A stretch of 64,000 nt of DNA from Macrolepiota albuminosa (GCA_027475525.1 JAMWFC010000124.1:186001-250000); one strand, 5' to 3'; shown: positions 31,147 through 42,762, numbered from the stretch's first letter. Notes: generated by a model from the letters alone, not told the origin. Translations and numbers: made by a program.

Positions 31147-34100
31147 ACAGAGGCAAGAAAGCGCCTACGGTTGAGGATGGAGAGGATGAAGAGCAAGCTC
31201 GTGTGAGCTTGCCCATGGATAGTCCGGCGGTGTTGATGCTGGAAAGCAAAGCTGTAGAGTACGAACGTACTCTGAAGAGGGGGGAGAGCCCCGAGATGAA
31301 GGAGATGAAGTGTGAAAAGGAGAGCCCCGAGATGAAGGAGATGAAGTGTGAAAAGCAGAATAAGTCTGAGGACAAGCGGCCTCAGCATGCGGCAAGCACA
31401 GAGTGCCAACCGACGTCGTCGCGAGTGAAGGTTGAGGACTTGGTAACAGATGATGACGATCAAGGACTGTTGAAGGATGAGGCGTCCTCCACACATACGA
31501 ATCGGTCAATCTGGGATCGACCAGTACCTCATCCCACATTTGAATGGGCATTTGATCCACGAATGCCTGCTGAGTGGAATGACCTAGTGGCGTCGATGTA
31601 TGCGTGGAATGGACCACGATGGACGTCGAAGGAGGAGTCATATCGTCAGGCTAGTGACGACGAGATATCATCGCCGAGTGAGGTGTTCTTCGACGGACTA
31701 TCTGTGACGTCGCGGAGAAGTAAGAGGGAAGTACCTGTGCGACTGCACATGCCGGATGACAGCGAGCTGAGGATTACTGCCCTCAGAGAGAAGTATGGCC
31801 GTCCAGCCGTACAAGCAAAGCTGTCCGGGCGCCCAGGCAAGGATGTGGACCGGAAGGGCAAAGGTAAAACCAGTGGTTTTACAAAGGAGGACATTCCGGA
31901 CCTACGATTGCAGTGGCAGCAGGAATTTGCGGATATTCTGAACGGAACCAAGGAGGAGTTACCTCCTTGGCGAGAGGTCAACCATGAAATCAACCTTATT
32001 GATGAGAATAAGGTGTATAAATATCATTTGCCTCAATGTCCAATGGCGCTGCAGCAGCAGCTCCGAGACAAGACCAATCGGTACCTGAGAGCCCACTGGT
32101 GGGAGGCTCAACCAGCCTCCCAAGCTGCTCCGCTATTGTGCATTCCGAAGAAAGATGGTACATTAAGGACGGCGTTGGATGCACGCCAACGCAATGACAA
32201 CACCGTGAAGGACGTGACGCCACTTCCGGATCAGGAAGTGATTCGAGAAGATGTGGCGAGAGCAAAGTTCAGGTCGAAAATTGACCTGACAGATGCGTAT
32301 GAGCAAGTGAGAATTCGCTTGTCTGATATCCCAAAGACAGTGTTCTCGTCAATCACGGGAACATATGTGAGCAACATTATGCAGATAGGAGATTGCAATG
32401 CTCCTGCGACATTTCAGAGGTTGATGACCTCCATCTTCCGGGATGTTATCGGGAGGTTCGTCCATATCTATTTGGACGACATATTCATATACTCCGATTC
32501 AATCGAAGAACACGAAGAGCATCTTCGTGTCATTTTCGAGCGACTGAGGTCTAACTTGCTATACCTCAAGTGGAAGAAATGCGAACTATATGCCGAGACA
32601 GTGGATTGCCTCGGACACAAGATTGATAGTCAGGGTATTCACCCTGACCAGGACAAAATCGATCGCATACGCGAATGGCGTGTGCCTCGTAACTATAATG
32701 ATGTGCAGAGATTTGTGGGACTAGTGAACTATATCGGCAATTGTCTGCCTGATATAACAGCATATACTGGACCGTTGATGTCTATTACTCAGAATGGTGC
32801 TCCATTTATATGGAGACCTATACATCAACGATGTTTTGAGATGATCAAGAGGATCTGCTCAAAGACACCAGTTATTCGTCCCATAGATCCCCGACGTGAT
32901 GAGCCAATTTGGCTCATCTGTGATGCCTCAAAGACCGGAGTAGGTGCAATGTACGGCCAGGGAAGCTCATGGCAAAATTGTCGGCCTGCAGGGTTCATGT
33001 CGAGGAAGTTCACCTCGGCCCAACAGAATTATGCGGTCCATGAGCTTGAAACGCTGGCGATACTTGAGGCGCTACTTAAGTGGGAAGATAAATTGATGGG
33101 ATATAAGATCCACATCATTACCGACCATAAAGCACTTGAGTTCTTCAAGACTCAAGCAACGTTGTCCCCCCGGCAACGCCGGTGGATTGACTATATGTCT
33201 CGCTACAACTTTGACATCACATATGTCAAAGGCGAACTGAACAAGGTGGCGGACTGTCTCTCGAGGTACTTCGAGAGCGATAGAGCAGGCGAACACCATG
33301 ATACGCATGAGTATGTCGATGCGGACATTCGTATTGATCCTCATGGCGATGATCTTCCGTATCATCGCTACAGAGAGGTGAAGGAGCATGTGGTCGAGCT
33401 TCGGGCTATGCAAGCTACCGAACTGCGACGCAGTCGACGACTGCAAGAGCGGCAAGAGGGCCGCGACATAGAGGCTGAGCAACTGGAGCAGGCCCAGCAA
33501 AAGGAGGCGACAAGGCCACACCAAAGTGAGACTGGAAGCAGTCGTGGACCGGATAGCCACGACATGACGCTCGCTGACGCGTTATCGCCTACAGGAGAGT
33601 ATCGTAACCCTCCTGTCCCTCAAACCGATGAGTACCTCCAGAAGGTGATGAGGGGCTATAGACGCGATGCGTTCTACACGGAAATCCGGCAGAACGCAGA
33701 CGCCCATCCACGCTTCAGCGTGGATGAGAACGGACTAGTCCGGATAACGAATGTTCGAGGACACGACGTGGTGTGCTTACCACGCGACCGAGCACTGCTC
33801 ACTAAGGTTGTCACTCAAGCTCATGAGGTTGTTGGTCACTTTGGAACCAACAAAACACTAGAATACCTGAGGCAGTGGTACTGGTGGCCTCAGATGCAGA
33901 AAGAAGTGATGCAGTTCTGCCAGACCTGCGAGGCCTGCCAGCGGTCGAAGACCAGCAATAGGAAGCCAGCAGGGAAGTTGCATTCCCTGCCCATCCCGAC
34001 AAAGCCGTGGGACTCCATTGGAATGGACTTTGTTGGCCCATTCCCCGAGTCCAAAGGGTATAACTACCTTTGGGTGGTCATTTGTCGAATGACGAGTATG

Positions 34101-35190
34101 GTACATTTGATACCAGTGCACACTACCATTACGGCGTCCGCGTTATCCTGGATCTACTTGAAGGAGATTGTAAGGCTACATGGCCTTCCAAGTTCAATCG
34201 TGAGCGATCGAGACACCAAGTTTACATCTCACTGGTGGCGAGAGCTTCACAAGCTCCTGGGAGCTAAACTACTCATGTCTACCTCGTTTCATCCGCAGAC
34301 GGATGGACAGACAGAGCGAGCAAATAGAAGTATTGCCCAGATCTTTCGTACGGTGGTCCGACCGGACCAACGCAACTGGGTGGATAGAATACCGCTAACT
34401 GAGTTCGCGATCAACGCGAGCGTGTCTGAGACCACGAAATATGCACCGTTCGAGCTCAACGGAGGGTACATGCCCTCCATGCTGCGCGAACTAAAGGCAG
34501 ACGGAGCCGTTCACAAAGGGGTAAAGGACTTTGCACAGCAAGCATTGGCGAATCTAGCCAATGCACACAATGCGATCATTGCCGCGCGTGTTGTACAGGC
34601 ACGACATGCAAATGATAGGCGAAGTGAGGAACCAGAACTAACGCCCGGGACGTTAGTGTAGCGCGTGTTGTACAGGCACGACATGCAAATGATAGGCGAA
34701 GTGAGGAACCAGAACTAACGCCCGGGACGTTAGTGTATCTGTCTACGGAGAACTTGAATCTCCGAAAGGAAGAGCGAGAAAGCTGTGTCCAAAGTTCATT
34801 GGACCATACCGAGTCTTGGTCGCAGAACCAAGCACGTCGAACTATGTCCTGGAGCTGCCTGCAGCTCTGCAAGCATGTCGGATTGTGCCTAAGTTCCACG
34901 TATCGTTACTTAGGCGGTATAACGCGAACGATGATGCTATGTTCCCTAATCGGGTGACTCCCAAGCCATATGATTTCGGTGCCAGTGACGAACAAGAGTG
35001 GTTCGTCGAGGACATCCTGGGCCATCGGTGGCAGGAAGGAACGCACCTCGAATTCGAGGTGCGGTGGAGTGCAGGTGATACGACATGGGAGTCGTACCAC
35101 ACATGTGCCAAGTTGGCAGCATTGGATCGGTACTTAGAACTGCAGGGCGTGAAGCGCCCAAATCAGCTTGCTAAGCGCTCACGTGCTTAG
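31143..35190 (+). CDS. Gypsy-C1 pol: RT, RNase H, integrase, chromodomain
   Basis: Open from the gag stop onward. Counting from 31203: RT has LCIPKKDG near residue 312 and YLDD near 423; RNase H has ICDASKTG near 572 and ITDHKALEF; the integrase zinc segment has HFGTNKT and CQTCEACQRSK (about 880-920); the integrase core has DFVGPF, VSDRDTKF and the TDGQTERAN glutamate. The C-terminal chromodomain is at 34990-35130 (EWFVEDILGHR, FEVRWSAGDTTWE). Two breaks occur late: seam 6 (34584-34737) makes a false TAG, and a real-looking one-base deletion near 34757 (CTCCGAAAGG where C0 and D have one more base) shifts the frame before the chromodomain. A 36-bp in-frame duplication lies at 31286-31357. 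Confidence 0.88.
31286..31357 (+). repeat. 36-bp in-frame tandem duplication in C1 pol
   Basis: Two copies of a 36-base unit encode ESPEMKEMKCEK twice in the linker before RT. C0 and D lack the second copy. Unlike the 77-bp seams it keeps the frame and has a different period, so it looks like genuine replication slippage. Confidence 0.75.
34584..34737. repeat. 77-bp direct duplication, seam 6
   Basis: GCGCGTGTTGTACAGGCACG and the following bases recur at 34661. It separates integrase from chromodomain in C1 and generates an in-frame TAG (34659-34661). C0 and D have one copy. Probable artefact. Confidence 0.9.
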
Positions 35191-35421
35191 ATTGATGGCA
35201 GTGATAAGATGAAGGCCGGATCAGTCGGATCTCGGATCGACCGAGTATCTGATCCTGATCGGATCACAAGTTGTCCAGATAGATAAGATGGAAGTTGATC
35301 TATCTGATGAGATAATGCGGATCGTGATGCAGAGGAGAGGGTCGGATCAGGTTATGTAACCTGATGATGGGGAATTTAATGTGTTTTTTCCCACCGACAC
35401 GTCGACGTTTTTTGTGATACC
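35191..35421 (+). other. Spacer between C1 pol and third ORF
   Basis: A 231-bp non-coding spacer rich in GATC-containing repeats (CGGATC, TGATC). It ends in a T-rich stretch (GTGTTTTTTCCCACC) before the ATG at 35422. It could hold a splice acceptor or an internal promoter for the third ORF; the acceptor is much clearer in gypsy-D. Confidence 0.45.
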
Positions 35422-38277
35422 ATGTCGTACCCTTACCAGCGTACGACCAGTGAGCAACAGCCTCAGAACCCACAGGGTTCTGGAGGAGGGGGGGATCGCC
35501 CCCAGCAAAACGTTCAGCAGTCTGTAACGACGCCGACTGTGGCGTCGTATCCAGTGGTGTCCCAGTTTGGGCAGAACCCAGCCCAATTTGGACAACCTCC
35601 GCAGTTTTACCCGCCGTTCTTCCAGATGCCGTATTTCCCAGGACCAGCTGGTCCTGGACAGCAGATGGGGGGACAGGTTATGTGGGGAATGCCAATGCCG
35701 ATGCAGCAGACGCAGACCCAGAGTGCAAGTACACTCCTTTCGGATGAGAAAGCACTAACTGCGCCACAGGTAGCACCCATGGACGTGGACGATGACGCGG
35801 GGCGTCAACAGCAAGTAAAGGGCGAGGTGGTGCAACCTCGACGACAGCGAGAAAGGACGCCGCCCCCGCAAGAGACGTATAGAAGAGACCGGAGGCGATC
35901 GCCTCCGAGGAGTACCGGGGCACGAGGAGGCGGGCCTCGGGAAATGGTTGGGCGCAGACGGGATGAGCCGGCAGCAAGGACGCAAAATCGAGGTCAACCC
36001 CGACCTCGAACACCGCCTCGACGGGCCTCTCCGTCACCCTGTCGTGCACCATCTCCGCGGCGCTTCTCGTACGCAGAGAAAGGAAAAGGAAAAGAGATCG
36101 GAACGCCGTTGGAGGTGTTGGACCCTCAGGCAGAGGCAGTCTGGCGACGCCTCATATCTGCCGGCCAGCGAGTACCACCGGAGTCCGCGTTTTTGGCGGA
36201 TCCGGTGGCTCAGGTGGTGATTACGGGCCTGCTCGATGAGATCGTTATGCTGCAACAGCGTAACGACAATACTATCAAGACATTTACGAACGCTATGAAG
36301 AAGCGTCCGTCGTCGTCGTTGGAGCAACCTGAGGCAAAACGCCTCAGAGCGCGAGATGCAGGACCGGAAGTTGAGGTGCGGGAATTGGGAGAGCTCACTC
36401 CGACCCCGGCCGAGTTACATGACGAGCTCGTGGAGGTTGACAACAGTTTACGAGGACTGTCCTCGTCAACACATGCGCCCTCCCAGCAGTCAGGGGCGAA
36501 GCGGCAGGATGAGGTGGTCCTGTCGGAAGTGGAGTTTGGAGCAGATGTTCCGCGAGGAGCAGACAGAGTTGTGATGCGGTTTGGAGCAGTGGTGCAGTTT
36601 GAGGCACCACTGAGGGCGTATGCGTCCGCGGTCCCCATAAAGGACACGAGGACGGACGCCGAGGTCGAAGGGCGACTATTAACGTTGGCTGCGCTCGGTC
36701 TGAATGAACCGAGCGACGGGAGTGATTATGGGGAGTCATCAGATGAGACCCCCTCAGAAGGAGAAACCCCCGCTAAACGCCGAGTGCGTTTAGACAAGAA
36801 ACGCAAGAAGGAGGCTCGGAGGAAGCACGAGGCCGCCCGGCAGGCAAAGGTCGATAAAGACCGGGTGGAGCAGGCCACAGGCCGTATTCCTGATGGCCTC
36901 GGGGTGTTTGTCAGCGGGACGCTGGTGGAGCGGTCCAACTGGTTCTACAGCGGGGCACTTGACCGCTATTTCTATTACTCCCGGCTCACCAATACAGTAT
37001 TTGTGAGCGACGAAGCCTTGGCCGCGAAGGCGCACGAGGAGGAAAAGGGAGAGAGGTATCACCATACCTCGAAGGAGTTGAATCGAGTGGTACCGAGGGG
37101 ATTCCCGATGAATCCCCAGCAGTTGCGAAAGCTTTATGAGCTTTCGCAGAACAAGTTTACGTCAGTGTCTTTGCGCACTGAGGCCTATTATCTGTTGCGC
37201 GAGTTTCAGCGCATCAGTATCAACTATTATACGTCGGTGAGGGATAGGACGATGACTCTGGTGTGTTCACCAGAGTACGAGCACATTTTGCCCCCTCTGG
37301 ATCTATCATCCCACCACATGAACATCGCGGTCATGCCGACCCCAGACGGGTACCTGCGATGGAAGGACCGAGCCGGAAGACCGTTTTTTACGCTTTCCGG
37401 GTTTGATTCCGAAGGTGTACGTTTCACCTTCGATCTGGACAAGCTGGCGCAGAACGTTCTCTACTTCTGTCGACCAGGGATGATGAATTCGGTATACGGC
37501 ATTGCAGTGGATCGGGCTTACCGCATTCACTGGCGCACTCTGCTGGGCCATGCCCTGACGTGTGGACTGTCCCCTTCGGGAAGAGCTCGGGGACGCTTTG
37601 CAAGGCTGTTAGCCTTGATTCTCGCGCATCCTGGGCTGTATTGTGAGGCGGTCGCGGATTACGACGCCGCCAACCCCAGCAACCCATTCGCACCCATGAG
37701 CTGGACTGACATCCAGTTCCGACCCCCGTACTTCGACGCGGCTAATGCCGTCAACATCACCGATGCTTACGTGCTACAGGCTATGATAGCCAACCGCGTA
37801 CCTATTGAGTGGGTGGACCACGCCTATACCTTCGGCGTGGTCTACCTCGAGAACCAGTTCCTTGCGGCCACAGCCTCCATTGACCAGTTCCGTGAGGTCG
37901 ACGATGAACGTCATCGTCGACTGGACCTCTATGGAGAGCCCGCAGCCATCACACGGTGGGACGATTGGCGATTGCCCACGGACAATGATATGATTCGTCT
38001 CCACGCACTGCTCGCCCGCGAATCCGATCAAGGTCATGAGTACCTTGAAAGTGGACTATATTATCCAGTGGGGATGAACCCCAACCGTCGAGACTTATGG
38101 CAACGCCGCTCTCGACACGGGCCCTATCCCCCCTCTCCGTCACACCCCTCCACGTCAGTTCAGGCTCCTACAGCCTCAACATCGTCGGGTCCCATCGCCT
38201 CATCATCCTCGTTTAACGTCGACACTGAGATGAGGAATGATACAGCTCGCGAGTTGTCACGTCCGCCGTCTGCGTAA
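35422..38277 (+). CDS. Third ORF of gypsy-C1, function unknown
   Basis: An intact 951-codon frame between pol and the 3' LTR, the place of env in retroviruses. I recognise no known domain. Residues 1-100 are rich in P, Q and G; 130-240 are basic and rich in R, S and P (RRDRRRSPP) like a nuclear or RNA-binding tail. A short conserved segment (AVWRRLISAGQRVP) lies near 240. An acidic patch (DYGESSDETPSEGE) and a basic helix (KKRKKEARRKHEAARQ) precede a folded-looking region at about 487-893, starting RIPDGLGV and including NWFYSGALDRYFYYS, IAVDRAYRIHWRTL and PIEWVDHAYTFGVVYLE. The tail is S/T/P-rich. No signal peptide or membrane segment is evident, so it is not an ordinary envelope protein. 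Homologous frames exist in D and C0. Confidence 0.88.
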   Translation: MSYPYQRTTSEQQPQNPQGSGGGGDRPQQNVQQSVTTPTVASYPVVSQFGQNPAQFGQPPQFYPPFFQMPYFPGPAGPGQQMGGQVMWGMPMPMQQTQTQSASTLLSDEKALTAPQVAPMDVDDDAGRQQQVKGEVVQPRRQRERTPPPQETYRRDRRRSPPRSTGARGGGPREMVGRRRDEPAARTQNRGQPRPRTPPRRASPSPCRAPSPRRFSYAEKGKGKEIGTPLEVLDPQAEAVWRRLISAGQRVPPESAFLADPVAQVVITGLLDEIVMLQQRNDNTIKTFTNAMKKRPSSSLEQPEAKRLRARDAGPEVEVRELGELTPTPAELHDELVEVDNSLRGLSSSTHAPSQQSGAKRQDEVVLSEVEFGADVPRGADRVVMRFGAVVQFEAPLRAYASAVPIKDTRTDAEVEGRLLTLAALGLNEPSDGSDYGESSDETPSEGETPAKRRVRLDKKRKKEARRKHEAARQAKVDKDRVEQATGRIPDGLGVFVSGTLVERSNWFYSGALDRYFYYSRLTNTVFVSDEALAAKAHEEEKGERYHHTSKELNRVVPRGFPMNPQQLRKLYELSQNKFTSVSLRTEAYYLLREFQRISINYYTSVRDRTMTLVCSPEYEHILPPLDLSSHHMNIAVMPTPDGYLRWKDRAGRPFFTLSGFDSEGVRFTFDLDKLAQNVLYFCRPGMMNSVYGIAVDRAYRIHWRTLLGHALTCGLSPSGRARGRFARLLALILAHPGLYCEAVADYDAANPSNPFAPMSWTDIQFRPPYFDAANAVNITDAYVLQAMIANRVPIEWVDHAYTFGVVYLENQFLAATASIDQFREVDDERHRRLDLYGEPAAITRWDDWRLPTDNDMIRLHALLARESDQGHEYLESGLYYPVGMNPNRRDLWQRRSRHGPYPPSPSHPSTSVQAPTASTSSGPIASSSSFNVDTEMRNDTARELSRPPSA

Positions 38278-38411
38278 ATTTTGTAGGCGGCTCATCTCCT
38301 TTTCAATTCATACTGTCGGTTAACGTCGGCGTTGTATTTTTTGACAGATGACTTGGACATTTTCGAGCCGTGGAGGACCAGAGCTCCTCCACATTGACTT
38401 AATTAGTGACC

Positions 38412-38565
38412 TGGACAAAAACGTGTCCCTCCTTACATCGAGACTGGCTACCAGTCTCAAAGGGGGGCATGTAACAGATTATACCTAGTGGACAAAAACG
38501 TGTCCCTCCTTACATCGAGACTGGCTACCAGTCTCAAAGGGGGGCATGTAACAGATTATACCTAG
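38412..38565. repeat. 77-bp direct duplication, seam 7
   Basis: TGGACAAAAACGTGTCCCTC and the following bases recur at 38489. The unit includes the polypurine tract (AAAGGGGGGCA) and the first 19 bases of the C1 LTR, so the LTR start appears twice (38470 and 38547). An LTR boundary is where a k-mer assembler would break. Probable artefact. Confidence 0.9.
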
Positions 38566-38737
38566 TTAATTAATTAATATATACTTATATTAATTAATTA
38601 TTATTACTCTACATACATGCTGGCTGCCTTATATAAGGCAGCCAATTTTACTGTCATACTCGTAGTACTAGAATCGAATATCGATCTGGTTCTGTTGGTG
38701 TGACCGTAAGGCTAACCATATACTTGACTTTGTTTCA
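38547..38737 (+). repeat. Gypsy-C1 3' LTR
   Basis: A 191-bp LTR matching 27526-27716 with one visible difference in the hairpin loop (38622-38643 reads GGCTGCCTTA-TA-TAAGGCAGCC; the 5' LTR has CA). It is preceded by the polypurine tract AAAGGGGGGCA and followed by the duplicated CGTCA. Confidence 0.92.
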
Positions 38738-39296
38738 CGTCATTGATGAGAAGGGCATTCATCCGGATATGGATAAGCTCGACCGAATCCGAGAGTGGCG
38801 TACTCCACGCACATATAATGATATCCAACGATTTGTCGGACTGGTGAACTATATTGGCAACTTCTTGCCAGACATCACTGCATACACTGGGCCACTTATG
38901 GCCATGACCCAGAATGGGTCACCGTTTCATTGGAGACCACTGCATCAGCGGTGTTTTGAGATGATTAAGCACTTATGGCCATGACCCAGAATGGGTCACC
39001 GTTTCATTGGAGACCACTGCATCAGCGGTGTTTTGAGATGATTAAGCACATCTGCACGAAAACGCCAGTCATCTAGCCAATTGACCCACGCATCAACGAG
39101 CCCATCTGGCTCATTTGCAATGCGTTGAAGACTGGGGTTGGGGCCATGTTTGGCCAGGGTAAAACGTGGCAGACTTGCCGACCAGGGGGATTTATGTCCC
39201 GTAAATTCAATGCTGCTCAGCAAAATTATGCTGTGCATGAGTTAGAAACACTCGCAATCCTGGAAGCCCTCCTAAAGTGGGAGGATAAACTGATGG
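38738..39296 (+). pseudogene. Gypsy-D pol, RT end and RNase H
   Basis: It continues the gypsy-D frame from 27525: DEKGIHPDMDKLDRIREWR (the RT connection region), then RNase H (GVGAMFGQG, NYAVHELETLAILEALLKW). A TAG replaces the arginine codon in the C1 equivalent VIRPIDP near 39075, and the first RNase H aspartate is changed (ICNALKTG against ICDASKTG in C1). Seam 8 (38893-39046) adds a false shift. The reading is cut at 39296 by the gypsy-E LTR. Confidence 0.85.
38893..39046. repeat. 77-bp direct duplication, seam 8
   Basis: CACTTATGGCCATGACCC and the following bases recur at 38970 in gypsy-D RT. C1 has one copy. Probable artefact. Confidence 0.9.
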
Positions 39297-40102
39297 TGTC
39301 ACGACCCCTCCCCCCCGGAACCTCCCCGGGACACCCCCGGAGTCCCATCCGGGAACCTCTTCCGTCAATCCCACAGCGCACCCCGCCCCCACCGCTACCG
39401 ACGCCGCCCTCACACGCATCAAGGACCACCATCAGCCATCAACGATCGCCATCAGCCAGCCCCCGGGACCCCTGCATCACGGACCCCGGGATCACCCGCC
39501 ATCAACGATCAGATCACGCGGCTCGCATACGGCCATCACGCATCACGCCCCACGCATCACGACTCCCTCCGCACCAATTGATCGCGCGTCCCCACACGCG
39601 CGATCCCGGTATACAGTCCCCGGCCGCTACTCAATGGCCCCCGGAACTCATCCCAGACACCCCGGAATCCCGAGACACGATCCGTAGTACTTATAGTATA
39701 GCTCCCCGTTGTATTCGACAGTCTTGATATTACATACTTTGCATAACTGTTACTTGGATATTGCGTGCCCTCTGTTTGACTGGTACGCCTCGTTTGGTAC
39801 GCTTCGACTGGCACGCCTTGGTATTCGCGTGCTATAAGTTTGGTACGCACTTCGCGACTCTTAAATTACTAACTTGGTCTCGTCTTAGAACCTCCGGTTC
39901 ACGACTCGACCCCCTCTAACCCTCAGCTACTCTCATCCAAAACCCCCGGACTCTAGTCCCCTCTCCCGGGATTACTCCTGTCCTCGTCTTGAACCCCGGA
40001 GTCCTAGCCCCGGAGTTCCAGACACCCGAGTATCCGTAGATCAAGTCCGCATCGTAAGGGCGTCGCTTTCCCGGAAAGCCCCCGATTCAGCGGAACCTGA
40101 CA
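39297..40102 (+). repeat. Gypsy-E 5' LTR
   Basis: An 806-bp LTR beginning TGTCACGACCCC and ending GGAACCTGACA. It contains CATCACG-rich repeats at 39470-39570 and a TATA-like stretch (CTTATAGTATAG) near 39690. Its boundaries are fixed by the solo LTR at 56368-58134, which is flanked by a 5-bp duplication. Confidence 0.85.
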
Positions 40103-40498
40103 TAATATCAAGACTCTTTCCTTACACCGTTCTTGATGGCTACGTATACTCACACCTACTACCCCACGGGGTACCAGACCGACCCTTACGGACGCCCGGT
40201 ACCCGACCACTACTCCGCGCAGACCCCCCGCCCTGTCTACCCACCCCTCCCATACGAACCTCAGTACCTCCACCGCCACTGGGCCCCCGACCCATCCTTC
40301 TATGATCTGGGGCCCTCAGCCAGTTGGGCCCCTCCGCCCAACCTAGCCATGGCACGACCCGTGGAGGTCCCCTCGTACCGGAGCATTCCCGGGGGCCTGC
40401 CGGAGACCCCTCCTGCACCCAGTGGGCCTCGCCCGATTCCCCCCAGCGAGGGCCCCTTTGCACCCACCCCCTACTACGGTTACCAGCGCCCCGTCCCC

Positions 40499-40652
40499 CA
40501 ACCCCGAGAAGCCCGAGGACCCCCCTACCCCGACTACCCCCCTCGTCATTACCCGGCCGCCGCTCCACCCGCTCGCAACCCCGAGAAGCCCGAGGACCCC
40601 CCTACCCCGACTACCCCCCTCGTCATTACCCGGCCGCCGCTCCACCCGCTCG
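40499..40652. repeat. 77-bp direct duplication, seam 9
   Basis: CAACCCCGAGAAGCCCGAGG and the following bases recur at 40576 in the gypsy-E gag. Probable artefact. Confidence 0.9.
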
Positions 40653-42595
40653 ACCCCTCCCTCGCCAATGGGACGACGACGCCTCGAGGAGTATGAACGG
40701 CAACGGGACGAGATACTCCGCTCTCTCAGGATCTCACCGGAGGACTTCGCGCAACGGACAAGGACGCTGCTTGTGGAGTTCGGGCACGACGACTTCGAAG
40801 GCACTCCGGAGGAATGGGCTCACTGCCTGGTCGAATTCGGGGATCGCCTCACGCGAGGAGACCTCCCGGAGCAAACCATGGTAAAGTATAGGCGCAATAC
40901 GATCCTCCGGGAAGAATTACAGCAGCTGCTCGACGAAGTCCACGCGTCCCCCTCCCCTCGGCCCCTCAACGACCCCGCGGACCCAGGTCGCTCGATTCAC
41001 ATTCGACGGGAACCCCCGGAACCGGCCCCAGCAGTCCCGGCAGCCCCCACGGTCCCCACTCCGGAGCAACGGCAACGGGAAGAACGGCAGAACGCCTCAG
41101 CCATACTACGGTCCCTCAACCCGACGGGAGGCCTCTTCGATCAACCCGCTGCTCGCACGGTAGGCTTGTCAACTCGCCGCAGGGCTAACTCCGTTCCTAG
41201 TACCTTCGAGACCTGGGGACAGCCTCAAAGACCCCTGGAACCCCTCCCGCGAACAGACAACGCCCGACCCCCGGCCCCGACGAACCCCGGTACAGCCCGG
41301 GTGGACACCCCTAGTACGGACGACACGTTATGCTACATTGACGAGCTCACGCGCGATAACAACGAACAACGTCCCGCGCCCGCGCCCGCCCCGGCACCAG
41401 CACCGCCCGCCACGTCCGCCCCGGCCCCTCCGGAACGCAACTTCCGCCGCGATCCGCCACCCCACTTCGACCTACGGAACCCCCCGCGACCCCCGATGCA
41501 AGCCCGACCCTCCCGGATTGAACGTCCCCCGCGCAACCCGGCACCCGACCCAGCACCTAACCCCCCTCCGATCGACCCAACCCCACCAAACCCTCCCCGA
41601 CCGCCTCCGCCCCCTCCCGCCGAACCTCGAGGACGACCCCCAGGACCCCCCCCTCCGCCGCCCCCTGCGTGGAGACCCGGGCCTCCTCCCGGCAGGAACG
41701 AGCCCCCGTGGGACAACGGGCCTCCCGGGCGTGGACCCCCAGGTGAGCCACCCGGAGGAGGCCCTCCCGGCGGGTGGGGCCCCGCCCTTGGTGCGTTTCC
41801 TCCTCAAGGAGGGGGGGGCAATCATTATTACTATTATTACAATGCTGGCCCCCCTCCCCGCAACACTGCCGGATCGGACGACGCTCGCGACGCCCTCGCC
41901 CGCGAAGGACGATTGGACATTCAAAAGCCCGACGCTTTCACGGGCCGGGACCCCCGAAAATGGCGTACCTTCCTCACACAGTGTCTCAATACGTTTCAGG
42001 CAAAGCCGCTCACGTTTCAGGTTGACAGCTCCCGGGTGGCCTTTGCCGCGTCGTACCTCCAGGGGATCGCCTTCGATCACTACACGGCCCTCATCCAGTT
42101 CGACCCCAACAACCCGGCACTCGCTCGCTGGCAAGCCTTCGTCGACGAGTTCTCCGGGAAATTCGGGATATACGACACCGTGGCCGAGGCCGAGGACAAC
42201 CTCTTCAACCTCCGGATGCGCTCTGAAGAACGTTTCACTACCTTCATCGTACGTTTTGAAAAGGAAGCTTACGAGACAGGTTGGAATTACAGCGCCCTCC
42301 GGTACGCCCTCCGCCGCGCCCTCCCACAACGTATCAAGGACGTCCTCCGACTCGCCCCGAAACAACCCTCCTACGACGGATACAAGGCCCTCGTCATGCA
42401 GATCGACCAGCGCTACTGGGAAGACCGCAGCGAGTATTCGAACTCCCGACCCCCCTGGAACCCTAGAGGAGGACCCCCTTGGCCCTCCGGCGAAGCTCCC
42501 AACCCCCAAGGTCGAAACCCCGGTCCCCCCGCGTTCCCTGGCGGCCGACCCCCGGTGAGTCGCGGCCCGCCCAATGCTAACCCCGGCAGCGGCAC

Positions 42596-42749
42596 CCGCC
42601 CCCAGGCCCAGCTCAACGCCGCCGTGGCCACCCAAGACCCGGGCGACGTGCCAAGCCCCGAGGAACCCCCGGCCGCCCCCAGGCCCAGCTCAACGCCGCC
42701 GTGGCCACCCAAGACCCGGGCGACGTGCCAAGCCCCGAGGAACCCCCGG
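42596..42749. repeat. 77-bp direct duplication, seam 10
   Basis: CCGCCCCCAGGCCCAGCTC and the following bases recur at 42673 in the gypsy-E gag. Probable artefact. Confidence 0.88.
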
Positions 42750-42762
42750 AGACCCCGAAGAC

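Larger units (their letters stand above)
27526..38737 (+). mobile_element. Gypsy-C1, young chromovirus inside gypsy-D
   Basis: LTRs of 191 bp (27526-27716 and 38547-38737) differ at only one base that I can find. The flanks carry CGTCA (27521-27525 and 38738-38742), and removing the element rejoins the gypsy-D RT in frame. Coding content is gag-protease (27867-31142), pol with chromodomain (31143-35190) and a third ORF (35422-38277). CpG is abundant, in contrast to the C0 copy of the same family. Apart from assembly seams, the only coding defect that I find is a one-base deletion near 34757. Confidence 0.94.

Noticed and set aside
34659..34661. TAG ending C1 pol before the chromodomain
   Set aside because: It exists only because of the 77-bp seam 6; C0 and D have a single copy of the segment and no stop there.
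41472..42635. A 387-codon minus-strand frame and a 406-codon plus-strand frame over gypsy-E gag
   Set aside because: GC-rich DNA has few stops in any frame. The capsid core and the zinc-knuckle approach are in the frame from 40668, and the alternatives are low-complexity G/V or P/S/T strings.
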